This document shows positions 52,163 to 60,886 of a stretch of DNA of 64,000 nt, piece by piece. Each line of letters starts with the position of its first letter. The stretch's first letter is position 1. The notes beneath the pieces are model-generated. The model searched no databases. It was not told the DNA's origin and saw only the letters and a program-made list of their open reading frames with translations. The DNA lies in assembly GCF_900102265.1 (NCBI RefSeq), contig NZ_FNBH01000005.1:1-64000 (forward strand), given 5' to 3'. Made by a program: the position numbers and the translations under genes. The DNA comes from Epilithonimonas hungarica. Lineage in GTDB: Bacteria > Bacteroidota > Bacteroidia > Flavobacteriales > Weeksellaceae.

Positions 52163-54472
52163 GTGAAAAAGCTATCCATTTTATATTTTTTCTTTCTTTT
52201 TTCCCTGATATTTTCTCAGAACAGAGAAGCAAACGACTGCGTTAACTATATTCAAATCTGTGGAAATCAAACCATTACACTTAACCCAACTGGTTATGGT
52301 ATTCAGGAATTAGACAGTACAAGAGTATGCAAAAGTGAAGAACATAATTCTTTATGGTTAAAATTCACAGCTAAAACTACGGGAACATTAGGATTTGACC
52401 TTATTCCGACAAGTAGCTCTATAGATGTAGATTACGATTTCTGGATCTTCGGACCAAACGTCTCTTGTGGTAATATTGGTTTCTCTGTTAGATGCTCTAC
52501 AACTAATCCGGAGGCAGCCTTCCTTGCAGATAACCATACTGGAATGAGAGATACTGAACCCGCAGGAGATTTTTCAGAAGGCCCTGGAGAGTTGGGCGAT
52601 GGCTATATAAAATCTATGGACGTGATTGCAGGTGAATCTTACTTTTTAGTTATAGATAGACCAATTGGTAATGGCGCTTTCACCCTTAATTGGACAGGAA
52701 CCGCGTTGCTGGGAGACCCATTTGGGACAGCGCCTAATGTTTTCGGGGCAGTAGCTCCAATTGATGTATGTAATAGCAGTCTTCTATATGATTTTTCTGT
52801 CTATAGCACTGATATTCTAAATGGCAATCCAGAATTCGACATTACGTATTATGCTACTTATGAAGATGCAACTTATGACGAGAACAGAATTACAAATCCG
52901 ATCACACTTGGGAATCACGATTATTATTACAGGATCCAAAGTACGGTCACAGAATGTTTCCGGGTAGAGACAATCAAGGTCAATTGGAAACCTTTGACAT
53001 TGAATACACCAGAACTGAAAGCTTGTAAAAATAATAGCGGTGAAGGCATTTTCAATCTTACTTCTGCAAATCTTACTAGCGAAAGTATTGCAGATATCAA
53101 ATATTACCTGACATTTCAGGATGCACAAGATCATATTCCCGGAACAGAAATACTAACACCTGGTCTTTATTTTTCAGTGGAAAAATCTGTCTTTGCCTGG
53201 GTAAAAACAGTTTCCGGATGTGAAAACATTGCAGAGATCATCCTAAGTTTCTTCCCGTTACCAAATGTTGACACCAGTCTGTACGATGCAAACCATTGTG
53301 ACAATGACCTTGATGGTTCTGTTAGTTTGAAATTCTCAAACATTACACCAACCATCGTCATCAATCCTACCGATTTTAACGTTTATTATTATTTGTCCAC
53401 AAATCCAGGGATTGCATTGGCAAATGATTTTACATTCACTTCTGATAGAACTGTAATAGTAGAAGTGAAAAGTAAAAATGGTTGCCCATCTGTCTTTGGA
53501 ACTATTAATTTTAAAATTGCGCCCCAAATTACACTAAGCCCTGTACAGCCAATACAAATTTGTGACTCAGACCGTTCCGGAAATGAAATGGTGAACCTGA
53601 ACGATTACACTGCACAATTTACAACACAAGCCACTGCTACGGCATACGAGACACTGGCTGATGCAAAAAAAGATATCAATCGTATTTCTTTTTCACAAGA
53701 CCTGAAAGCTAATAAAAGTTTTTTCTTCCGTTTTCAAAATAGTGTGGACTGTCCGAGTGTAGGAGAATTAAAATTAATATTCCAGAGTCCAAAAATATCC
53801 AGCCTTATACAAGATGTTATCATCTGCAAAGAAAACAACATCACGCTTGACGCAGGGCCTGGCTTTGATTCTTATGTATGGAGTTCCGGATCCACAAAAT
53901 CTTCTTCTGGTGCTTTAAAAGTAGGTGAGCATTGGGTAGACCTTATGTTTGACCATTGTACAACCAGACAAACTGTAAAAGTAATTGCGGAGGAAGAAGT
54001 CATTATTAAGATTCTGGAAATAGAGAATGATAGATTGACAGTAACCGTAACTGGCGGAACTGCACCTTACGAATATTCTTTGGATAACTTTACTTGGCAA
54101 TCTTCCAACATATTCAATAATATCCCGAAAGGTATTCAGCATATTTATGTGAGAAGTTCCAAAAAATGCATCCCTTCTATACGTGAGTTTTCCAATATTG
54201 ACCTTGTGAATGTGATCACTCCAAATGGCGATGGCAAAAACGATGTTTTGGACTATTCTGCTCTGCGTCTGAAAAATAATGTCACTTTCAAAATCTTTGA
54301 CCGTTTTGGTAGATTTGTATTCATAGGGAAAGATGGCAATTACATCTGGAATGGGAAAGATGGAAAAAAACTTCTTTCTACCGGCACATTCTGGTACACT
54401 TTGGAATGGACAGAACCGGACACTGAAGTTATTCACAGATATAATTCCTGGATTCTGCTGAAAAACAGATAA
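52163..54472 (+). CDS. T9SS type B sorting-domain protein
   Basis: A 769-residue secreted protein. It starts at GTG with signal peptide MKKLSILYFFFLFSLIFSQ. The middle consists of Ig/PKD-like repeats (NCIGxx-like blocks such as VCNSSLLYDFSV, ACKNNSGEGIFNL, HCDNDLDGSVSL, ICDSDRSGNEMVNL). The C-terminal ~85 residues are the type B sorting domain: ITPNGDGKNDVLD, FKIFDRFGRFVF, DGKKLLSTGTFWYTL. It is related to gliding-motility adhesins like SprB-associated cargo, but function cannot be named. Confidence 0.9.
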   Translation: MKKLSILYFFFLFSLIFSQNREANDCVNYIQICGNQTITLNPTGYGIQELDSTRVCKSEEHNSLWLKFTAKTTGTLGFDLIPTSSSIDVDYDFWIFGPNVSCGNIGFSVRCSTTNPEAAFLADNHTGMRDTEPAGDFSEGPGELGDGYIKSMDVIAGESYFLVIDRPIGNGAFTLNWTGTALLGDPFGTAPNVFGAVAPIDVCNSSLLYDFSVYSTDILNGNPEFDITYYATYEDATYDENRITNPITLGNHDYYYRIQSTVTECFRVETIKVNWKPLTLNTPELKACKNNSGEGIFNLTSANLTSESIADIKYYLTFQDAQDHIPGTEILTPGLYFSVEKSVFAWVKTVSGCENIAEIILSFFPLPNVDTSLYDANHCDNDLDGSVSLKFSNITPTIVINPTDFNVYYYLSTNPGIALANDFTFTSDRTVIVEVKSKNGCPSVFGTINFKIAPQITLSPVQPIQICDSDRSGNEMVNLNDYTAQFTTQATATAYETLADAKKDINRISFSQDLKANKSFFFRFQNSVDCPSVGELKLIFQSPKISSLIQDVIICKENNITLDAGPGFDSYVWSSGSTKSSSGALKVGEHWVDLMFDHCTTRQTVKVIAEEEVIIKILEIENDRLTVTVTGGTAPYEYSLDNFTWQSSNIFNNIPKGIQHIYVRSSKKCIPSIREFSNIDLVNVITPNGDGKNDVLDYSALRLKNNVTFKIFDRFGRFVFIGKDGNYIWNGKDGKKLLSTGTFWYTLEWTEPDTEVIHRYNSWILLKNR

Positions 54473-54506
54473 TCATATACAGGACACTTCCTCATTATGA
54501 CAAAAC

Positions 54507-54597
54507 CCATAGCCCTGATTGCAGTGGAAATCCCACAGCAAGCGATGGGAAAAGCAAGGTGCGAGGAATTGCAACGGAAAGCAGGTTCCCGGCTTTT
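54507..54597. repeat. Dispersed repeat family A, copy 3
   Basis: CATAGCCCTGATTGCAGTGG ... AATCCC ... GATGGGA ... GCAACGGAAAGCAGGTTCCC. Same end word (AGCCC/T-GATTG) and same CGGAAAGC region as 10270 and 39163. Confidence 0.55.
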
Positions 54598-54619
54598 AAA
54601 AAACTTTGAATCAGAAACT

Positions 54620-54648
54620 TTGAACTTTCAACTTTTTTTGTATCTTTG
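54620..54648 (+). promoter_or_regulatory. Promoter of rpsP-rimM
   Basis: TTG (54620-54622), 18 bp, TATCTTTG (54641-54648); the 46-base leader contains a small GGGA ... TCCC hairpin. Confidence 0.65.
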
Positions 54649-54694
54649 CGGACTTAATATTTAACCGGGACGTGTTCCCAAAATTTTTAAACAT

Positions 54695-55267
54695 ATGTCA
54701 GTAAAAATCAGATTACAAAGACACGGGTCTAAAGGGAAACCTTTCTTCCACATCGTGGTTGCAGATGCAAGAGCTAGAAGAGATGGTAGATTCATCGAGA
54801 AGCTAGGAACTTACAACCCAATTACAAACCCAGCAACTATCGACTTGAACGTTGATTCTGCTGTTAAATGGTTGAACAACGGTGCTCAGCCAACTGATAC
54901 TGCAAGAGCTATCCTTTCCTACAAAGGTGCTTTGTACAAAAAACACCTTCAAGGAGGTGTTGCTAAAGGTGCTTTTGACGAGGCTGAAGCTGAGAAGAGA
55001 TTCGCTGCTTGGGTTGATGCTAAAGATGCTAAGGTACAAGGTAAAGTTGAAGGTTTGTCTACAGCAAAATCTGACGCTAAAAAAGCGGCTTTGGAAGCTG
55101 AAGCTAAAGTAAACCAAGCAAGAATTGACGCTGCTGCGAAAGCTGAAGCTGATGCAAAAGCTGCTGAAGAGGCTGCAAACGCACCTGCTGAAGAAATTGC
55201 AACAGAAGAAACTGCTACTGAAGAACCAACTGCTGAAGCAGAAGGAACTGAAGAAACTCAGGCTTAA
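54695..55267 (+). CDS. rpsP: 30S ribosomal protein S16 with long C-terminal extension
   Basis: Small-subunit assembly protein. Residues 1-85 are bS16 ([33 protein letters not shown]). The remaining ~105 residues are a low-complexity Ala/Glu/Lys-rich tail ([20 protein letters not shown]), so the protein is 190 residues against about 80 in E. coli. Bacteroidetes members often have such tails; its role is unknown. A hairpin separates it from rimM. Confidence 0.95.
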   Translation: MSVKIRLQRHGSKGKPFFHIVVADARARRDGRFIEKLGTYNPITNPATIDLNVDSAVKWLNNGAQPTDTARAILSYKGALYKKHLQGGVAKGAFDEAEAEKRFAAWVDAKDAKVQGKVEGLSTAKSDAKKAALEAEAKVNQARIDAAAKAEADAKAAEEAANAPAEEIATEETATEEPTAEAEGTEETQA

Positions 55268-55290
55268 TTCTTTACAAAAAGATACAATCT

Positions 55291-55317
55291 CAAAGACACG
55301 ATAATCTCGTGTCTTTG
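55291..55317 (+). terminator. Hairpin between rpsP and rimM
   Basis: CAAAGACACGA pairs perfectly with TCGTGTCTTTG (11 bp) around TAATC. May lower rimM expression relative to the ribosomal protein. Confidence 0.7.
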
Positions 55318-55346
55318 TTGTTTAATAAAATTCATCATCGGAAATA

Positions 55347-55889
55347 ATGAGAAAAGAAGACTGCTATTTTTTAGGAACAATTACCAGAACACACGGATTA
55401 CAGGGGAATGTGATTCTAAAACTGGACACAGACCAACCTGAAATGTATGACAAACTGACATCGATTTTTTTGGAAATCAATGGATTGCTTGTTCCGTTTT
55501 TTGTTGAGAAACAGCAGTGGCAGAGAGGCGATACGAAAATCCTTTCTTTCAAAAACTCTTCTGAAACTTTGGTAAATCAGACGATTGGAAAAGGCGTTTA
55601 TCTTCCGCTTTCTACCCTACCTCCATTGACTGGAAAAAAATTCTACTACCACGAAGTTGTCGGTTTTGAAATCCGTGAAGAGGACGGAAAATCTTGCGGC
55701 AATATCGTTTCTATTAATGATATGACAGCTCAGAATTATTTCATCTTAGACCTTGCCGGAAAAGAAATCATCATTCCGCTTATCAAAGATTGGATTCTGG
55801 AAGTGAACCGTGAAGAGAAATTCATCAAAATGTTTTTACCAGAAGGTTTGATGGATGTTTTCTTGGTGCCTTCGAAAAAGGATGAGTAA
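55347..55889 (+). CDS. rimM: 16S rRNA processing protein RimM
   Basis: A 180-residue assembly factor for the 30S head. N-terminal RimM domain (FLGTITRTHGLQGNVILKL; about 8-26) and C-terminal PRC-barrel (YYHEVVGFEI; IIPLIKDWILEVNREEKFIKM shown by its middle part WILEVNREEKFI). Typical length. Follows rpsP after 79 bases. Confidence 0.94.
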   Translation: MRKEDCYFLGTITRTHGLQGNVILKLDTDQPEMYDKLTSIFLEINGLLVPFFVEKQQWQRGDTKILSFKNSSETLVNQTIGKGVYLPLSTLPPLTGKKFYYHEVVGFEIREEDGKSCGNIVSINDMTAQNYFILDLAGKEIIIPLIKDWILEVNREEKFIKMFLPEGLMDVFLVPSKKDE

Positions 55890-55892
55890 AAA

Positions 55893-57539
55893 TCACTCAT
55901 TCAAAACGGAAGGCAACAGATATTCCTGAACAATTTTATCAGCTTGAGAGTGGGCGTAAGGTCTATTGTAAGCTTTCGCTGTAATAACGATTACGACTGG
56001 AATGTCTTTGAGAATAATGATTTTATTTCCGCCGTTTCCGCTGGATTGATAAGATTCGAAATTTTTGTTTCCAACTTTGTAAACTTTTCGCCAGAACAAA
56101 TAACCGTAACCTTCTGATTCTTTGTTGTCAGCAAAATAATTGGTAAAAGATTTCTGAATCCAGTTTTTATTCAGAATTCGCTTTCCATTCCAAGTTCCAT
56201 CGTTTTTATAAAGCTGCCCGAATTTAGCAAAATCCAAAGCTTTCATTCGCAATCCGCCTGCTAAAGATGGTTTTTGCTGAGGCGTAAATTGCCATTTGTA
56301 ATTCGTGATTCCAAGCGGTTGGAATAGTTTTTTATCAGCATATTTTTCCAAACCATTCGGAACAGATTTGTCCAGAATGTCTCCGGTTACCACAACTCCG
56401 GATGTGAAATAATGCCAGTTTTTTCCAATTTTATTTTCTGTCATTGGCAAATCAAGAGCGAATTTTACCCAATTATCTGTCGGATACATGTTTTCTTCAT
56501 TTCCCGGAGAATCAGAATCCTCATCATTACCATCGAAAGCAGAACTCATTGTCAACAGGCTTTTGATTGTGACGCTATCTTTTTTAGATGAATAATTTTC
56601 GAATTGTTTCAAATCGTAGAAATTACTCAGACGTTGATTTTCATTTTTAATGTAACCGTCTTTGATTGCAATTCCCATCAAAGCAGAAGAAAACGATTTT
56701 CCGACGGAACGCGTATCATTCAAACTGTCTCTGTTGTAACCATTGAAATATTCTTCTAACAATAATTTATCATTTTTAATGACGACAATTCCAGTGATTT
56801 CTCTGAATCTGTTTTCTGCAATTTTTTGATTCAGAAGTCTGATTTTTTCTTGATTAATTTTCTCATCCGAAACTTTCCAACCACTATTTTGTTTGATTTT
56901 TTGAACCGCAATTTGTTCTTCGGAAACGTATTTTTTTGGAACGATTAAGTTGATTTCGCCTGAAGCAATTACATTTCCAACTTTCAAATCTGGATTTTTT
57001 AAGTATGGTTTGATTTCGATTTTCAAAGTATGATTTCCTACTTCCAGCGCATCTACTCCACTGTTGGCAAAATAAAAACGAGACCAAAGGTATCTTCCCC
57101 AGGAATCTTCATTTTTTGTACTCAAAAACGGAATTCTGAAATTGGTTTTGAATTTTTTATCTTCTATTTTTCCAGCTCCGGAATTTAGATTTTCGGTATA
57201 AATCAATTTCCCGTCGACATAGAAACTGAATTGATAATTTCCTTTTTTAAGCAATTCATCAGCCGTCAAAGAATTATCAAGTTGGTGTAAATAATTAACC
57301 AAAGAATTATCCAGAAAAACACGAATATCAAAATCTTTATCTTCCTGAAAAGTCATTGTTTTGAGAAAGTCAGATTCTTGAAGACTTTCAAGCGAAACGA
57401 CTTTATCCAAAAACAGAATTTGATTCAAATTCTTTTTCTGAACATCATTCTCGATTTTTTCCGGTTCAATAATATTTTTGCTCTGGCTTAATGAAAGACC
57501 GAAAACAAGAATCAGGACAAATAAAAAGATTGATTTCAT
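55893..57539 (-). CDS. Serine hydrolase (beta-lactamase fold), exported
   Basis: A 548-residue exported protein. The first ~250 residues form an N-terminal domain of unknown fold after a signal peptide (LVLVFGLSLSQ). The catalytic part has SVGK (Ser-X-X-Lys, in TRSVGKSFSSALMG), Tyr in HYFTSGVVV as the YxN/S counterpart, and SGNGGN in place of the HTG motif. It looks like an esterase/peptidase of the class C-like group. The stop codon is 4 bases from rimM's, convergent, without room for a separate terminator. Confidence 0.85.
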   Translation of the reverse strand: MKSIFLFVLILVFGLSLSQSKNIIEPEKIENDVQKKNLNQILFLDKVVSLESLQESDFLKTMTFQEDKDFDIRVFLDNSLVNYLHQLDNSLTADELLKKGNYQFSFYVDGKLIYTENLNSGAGKIEDKKFKTNFRIPFLSTKNEDSWGRYLWSRFYFANSGVDALEVGNHTLKIEIKPYLKNPDLKVGNVIASGEINLIVPKKYVSEEQIAVQKIKQNSGWKVSDEKINQEKIRLLNQKIAENRFREITGIVVIKNDKLLLEEYFNGYNRDSLNDTRSVGKSFSSALMGIAIKDGYIKNENQRLSNFYDLKQFENYSSKKDSVTIKSLLTMSSAFDGNDEDSDSPGNEENMYPTDNWVKFALDLPMTENKIGKNWHYFTSGVVVTGDILDKSVPNGLEKYADKKLFQPLGITNYKWQFTPQQKPSLAGGLRMKALDFAKFGQLYKNDGTWNGKRILNKNWIQKSFTNYFADNKESEGYGYLFWRKVYKVGNKNFESYQSSGNGGNKIIILKDIPVVIVITAKAYNRPYAHSQADKIVQEYLLPSVLNE

Positions 57540-57555
57540 TGTAAATTTTATGTGA

Positions 57556-57563
57556 CAAAGTTA
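57556..57563 (-). promoter_or_regulatory. -7 element of the serine hydrolase gene
   Basis: Minus-strand TAACTTTG, 16 bases before the ATG; no -33 TTG at the right distance. Confidence 0.45.
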
Positions 57564-57603
57564 GATTATCATTTGTGGAAAAAATAGAATGAAATTAACA
57601 TTG

Positions 57604-58407
57604 CTATTTCTTCAGAATATTTTTGTACTTCAAAGGCGTGATTCCGACATTTTCCTTGAAACAACGGATGAAATGACTTTGGTCCGCAAATCCACATTCC
57701 AAAGCAACATCGGAAAGCGAATTATTTTGATTTAATAAAATCAGTGATTTTTCAACTTTCAGTTTTCTGATATATTCGCCCAAATTACATTGAAAATATT
57801 TCTGAAAATCACGACTCAAATGCATTGGATGAACGTTGAGTGTTTTTGAAAGTTCTGTCAGATTCAGTTTTTCAGTGAAACTTTCGTGGAGAATTTCATC
57901 AATCCGATTGACCCAAATCGGCTTCTTTTTAGATGATTGCTTTTGATTGGACAATTGGCTGAAAAGATTCAACAAAATCTGATTAATACTAACTTCAAAA
58001 GAATTATCATTCAATTTCGATTCTTTGAAAATCTGGTAAATCAATAATTTGAGAGAAGGATTTTTGATATTGAAACTTCCTTCAACATTTTCTTTCGAAA
58101 TCTGGAATTTCTCAAACCATTCTTCTGTGATTTCAAGGTGAAAACCTCGTGTGAAAATATCAGGTTTCACGTTGTAATGCGCATCCTCCCAATGATGGTA
58201 AAGCAAAGTTCCGGCAGAACAATCGTAGATTTCCTTCTTGTTGCCTTCCTGCATATTTCCCTGAAGCAGAAATGTGAAATATGGATTCTCGTGATAATGC
58301 CAATCGACAAAAGGATGCGTGTATTCTGTATCCGTAATGGTCAATCCATCGAAACTTAGCTTCTCATTGGTCTGCCCGAAAAATTCGCCATTACGAAGGG
58401 TTTTCAT
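57604..58407 (-). CDS. AraC family regulator with cupin N-terminus
   Basis: A 267-residue AraC protein of another group than the three at 6-11 kb. The N-terminal ~120 residues form a cupin-like sensor (DWHYHENPYFTFLLQG, HHWEDAHYN). The C-terminal double helix-turn-helix reads LSKTLNVHPMHLSRDFQKYF and SLSDVALECGFADQSHFIRC. It begins 2 bases after the regulator at 58410, so the two are one operon; the serine hydrolase lies downstream. Confidence 0.9.
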   Translation of the reverse strand: MKTLRNGEFFGQTNEKLSFDGLTITDTEYTHPFVDWHYHENPYFTFLLQGNMQEGNKKEIYDCSAGTLLYHHWEDAHYNVKPDIFTRGFHLEITEEWFEKFQISKENVEGSFNIKNPSLKLLIYQIFKESKLNDNSFEVSINQILLNLFSQLSNQKQSSKKKPIWVNRIDEILHESFTEKLNLTELSKTLNVHPMHLSRDFQKYFQCNLGEYIRKLKVEKSLILLNQNNSLSDVALECGFADQSHFIRCFKENVGITPLKYKNILKK

Positions 58408-58409
58408 AT

Positions 58410-59336
58410 TTACAATTTTTGTTTCAGATTTTCAATCTGCTGATACATTCTATTGAAAAACAGCTTTCTATCTCTATTTCCGGCTGTGTTAAGAGATTTG
58501 CAGTTCTTGATTTGATGTTCAAAATAATTCAGAGTTTCATTACAAGTTTTTATATCGTTCGTCAAGAGATATCCAAACATATTACACGGAATCGCCATAG
58601 TTGACTGCGAACCATTTGATATGAAAATATCATTGGAAAGATGAACCAGCTCGTTCTGATAAATCTGAAAACGAGGATTTGTTTCTGTTTTGTTTTCTAT
58701 GTAATGAATCAAATCATCCAGTTCTGAAAGTATGTTTATAGCATCTTCTTTTTTGAGAAGTCCAATTTCAAAATAGAAAGAAACCTGAAGTAAAATACTT
58801 GAAATCGTCATATCATTCCAAAGCTCTATCACATTTTGTTTTTCATAAATTTCCTTTAAAACTTGAGTTTTCGAATTAAAAGGTTCGGGTTGAAAATCCT
58901 GAAACGGAATGAAAACCTGTTTGGAGTTAAGCAAATTCATCCAAACATAAATTTTGAATCGGGACAAAGGTGTATCCGACAACGTATAAAAAAACGGAAT
59001 ATCCTTCGCAGAATAATAAATTACAGAATTTTCTGAAAAAGTGATAGAACTTAAAATATCCAAAGTATTATCAAAAAACGAATGTAAATCCTCAGTTTTA
59101 CTTACAGCTTTTGTCTTTTTCACCAAAAGATTATCGCTATTTTCAAGAAATCTATCCAAAGAAATATTGTAGAACTTAGCAAGCTGTAAACTTTCCTCCA
59201 AAGAAAATTTAGATTTCATCGAGGTTCTTCGGTGCGATGCGTCGTAGCTAATGTTGAGAACATTCGCAATCTCATCGTTCAGAGATTTGTCTCCAATTTT
59301 GCTTCGAATCTGTTTCAATAAAAGTTCCTGATACAT
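58410..59336 (-). CDS. Helix-turn-helix regulator-like protein
   Basis: A 308-residue protein whose N-terminus (NDEIANVLNISYDASHRRTS, EESLQLAKFYNISLDRFLEN) is a lambda-repressor-like helix-turn-helix. The large remainder has aromatic-rich helices (IYVWMNLLNSKQVF) and no family I can name. Common in Flavobacteriia beside AraC genes. Probably the first gene of the two-regulator operon. Confidence 0.72.
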   Translation of the reverse strand: MYQELLLKQIRSKIGDKSLNDEIANVLNISYDASHRRTSMKSKFSLEESLQLAKFYNISLDRFLENSDNLLVKKTKAVSKTEDLHSFFDNTLDILSSITFSENSVIYYSAKDIPFFYTLSDTPLSRFKIYVWMNLLNSKQVFIPFQDFQPEPFNSKTQVLKEIYEKQNVIELWNDMTISSILLQVSFYFEIGLLKKEDAINILSELDDLIHYIENKTETNPRFQIYQNELVHLSNDIFISNGSQSTMAIPCNMFGYLLTNDIKTCNETLNYFEHQIKNCKSLNTAGNRDRKLFFNRMYQQIENLKQKL

Positions 59337-59351
59337 CTTTTGCGATTTTCA

Positions 59352-59359
59352 CAAATTTA
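59352..59359 (-). promoter_or_regulatory. -7 element of the two-regulator operon
   Basis: Minus-strand TAAATTTG, 15 bases before ATG 59336. Confidence 0.45.
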
Positions 59360-59438
59360 GAAAAAATATTAATTCTTTTCCGCATTGATAAGATTGGGTT
59401 TCGAATATAATTTTGAATCATAAATAAAAGATAAGATT

Positions 59439-60005
59439 ATGAAAACGAAAATACTAGGACTCGCCATTCTTCTGACCACGCTAACATCTTGCGTGAGTTT
59501 TGACAGAAAATTAATCAAACATGATTTGACAAAGATTTCTGAAAACAATGGGAAATCAATCGAAGGAAAATATGAATTCAAAGGTTATGATAACTCAAGT
59601 TCATTACTATCAAAACCAATTGAATCCATTGGAATTGCCAGAATGTTGGATTTAAAAAATCAAGATTTGGAAGATTGTGATTTTTTGGAAATCAAATCTA
59701 AAAAATTAGACACAAAACTCTACGAACTGGAATTGACATTCTTCAAAAATGATTCGGTAAAACATTCTTACAAGTTGAACGCCACTTTGAAAAATGGAAT
59801 CCTGACCTTGAAAAACAGAACCACAAAATGTACCGGAATCCCGTACTTTCTCGGTGGATGCGAAGTTTCCCAATCCAGAATCGGTTTGACGACGGACAAC
59901 AATCTAGTGATTCACAGCTATAATGACAATAACGGTTCATTCCTTTTTATAATGTGGGCTGGCCGAACGATTAATTATGCAGAGAAATTCAACCGTATTC
60001 AATAA
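59439..60005 (+). CDS. Lipoprotein of unknown function
   Basis: A 188-residue lipoprotein; LTTLTSC gives the lipobox with Cys at 18. A predicted beta-rich body (YELELTFFKNDSVKHSYKLN; NGILTLKNRTTKCTGIPYF). No family recognised. It is 18 bases upstream of the CDP-alcohol phosphatidyltransferase gene, probably one operon. Confidence 0.75.
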   Translation: MKTKILGLAILLTTLTSCVSFDRKLIKHDLTKISENNGKSIEGKYEFKGYDNSSSLLSKPIESIGIARMLDLKNQDLEDCDFLEIKSKKLDTKLYELELTFFKNDSVKHSYKLNATLKNGILTLKNRTTKCTGIPYFLGGCEVSQSRIGLTTDNNLVIHSYNDNNGSFLFIMWAGRTINYAEKFNRIQ

Positions 60006-60023
60006 TATTTAAAAACATTAATT

Positions 60024-60623
60024 ATGAAAAAGTTGCCATATATTCTCATTGCGACAAGATTTCTTATTGCGCCAATTATTTTTCTATTGGCTTATTTTGA
60101 AATCGAAAATTCTCGTAATTTGATTTTAACATTAATGTACTTCGGATTGTTCACCGATATTTTTGATGGAATCATTGCCCGAAAAGTTGGCGTTTCATCA
60201 GAAAAACTGAGACGATTGGACAGCCAAACCGATTTGGTCTTTTGGTTATCAATTGGTTTCGCCACCTATTTTCTGAATCCCGAAATCGTCCAAGAACACT
60301 GGAAAAGCATCGCTTTGATTTTCATAATGGAAGCTTTGTGCTACATCATCAGTCTTTGGAAATTCGGGAAAGAAACTTGTACACACGCTTGGCTGGCCAA
60401 ACTTTGGGGATTGAGTTTGCTCATCGCTTTCACTTCCCTTATTGGATTTTCCGAAGCTGGCTGGGCTTTTTATCTTTCTGTGGTCTTGGGTTTTATCTCG
60501 CATCTGGATGTTATTTTGATTATTTTAATTTTACCGAAATGGCAGTTCGATGTTCCAAGTTCGTATCACGCCTGGAAAATACGAAATGGAAAAAGTATTA
60601 AAAAATCTGTTTTGTTGAATTAA
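60024..60623 (+). CDS. CDP-alcohol phosphatidyltransferase family protein
   Basis: A 199-residue integral membrane enzyme that transfers a phosphatidyl group from CDP-diacylglycerol to an alcohol. The signature runs D-IF-DG-II-AR ... D-SQT-D (about residues 50-76) with all metal-binding Asp residues, but the conserved Gly (eight residues after AR) is Leu here. About six hydrophobic helices. The acceptor alcohol is unknown. Confidence 0.87.
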   Translation: MKKLPYILIATRFLIAPIIFLLAYFEIENSRNLILTLMYFGLFTDIFDGIIARKVGVSSEKLRRLDSQTDLVFWLSIGFATYFLNPEIVQEHWKSIALIFIMEALCYIISLWKFGKETCTHAWLAKLWGLSLLIAFTSLIGFSEAGWAFYLSVVLGFISHLDVILIILILPKWQFDVPSSYHAWKIRNGKSIKKSVLLN

Positions 60624-60652
60624 GATATTCAAAACTTTAAGCAAATTTTTAA

Positions 60653-60781
60653 ACACTTAAGTCACCTAAGAATAAATTAAAAATTCGTGGAGAAAAGTTC
60701 ACATAAGTTAAATCGAAGATTTATAAAACTTAATTGTTCTTGTGTGAACTATTTATCGTCATTTCACATAAACTTAAGTGT
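60653..60781. repeat. Inverted repeat of the ACACTTAAGT type
   Basis: Outer arms ACACTTAAGT (60653-60662) and ACTTAAGTGT (60772-60781), inner arms AGTTCACA (60696-60703) and TGTGAACT (60743-60750). A long nested palindrome in the gap before asnS. Confidence 0.65.
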
Positions 60782-60859
60782 CAATAAATAAAAAGCGCAA
60801 AAGTTTTTCATTTTTTAATCTAAAGTTTATATCTAATATCTATTTACAACGTTTTTTCG

Positions 60860-60867
60860 TAAATTTG
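60860..60867 (+). promoter_or_regulatory. -7 element of asnS
   Basis: TAAATTTG, 19 bases before the ATG. Confidence 0.5.
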
Positions 60868-60886
60868 CGCACATTAATTTTGTACA

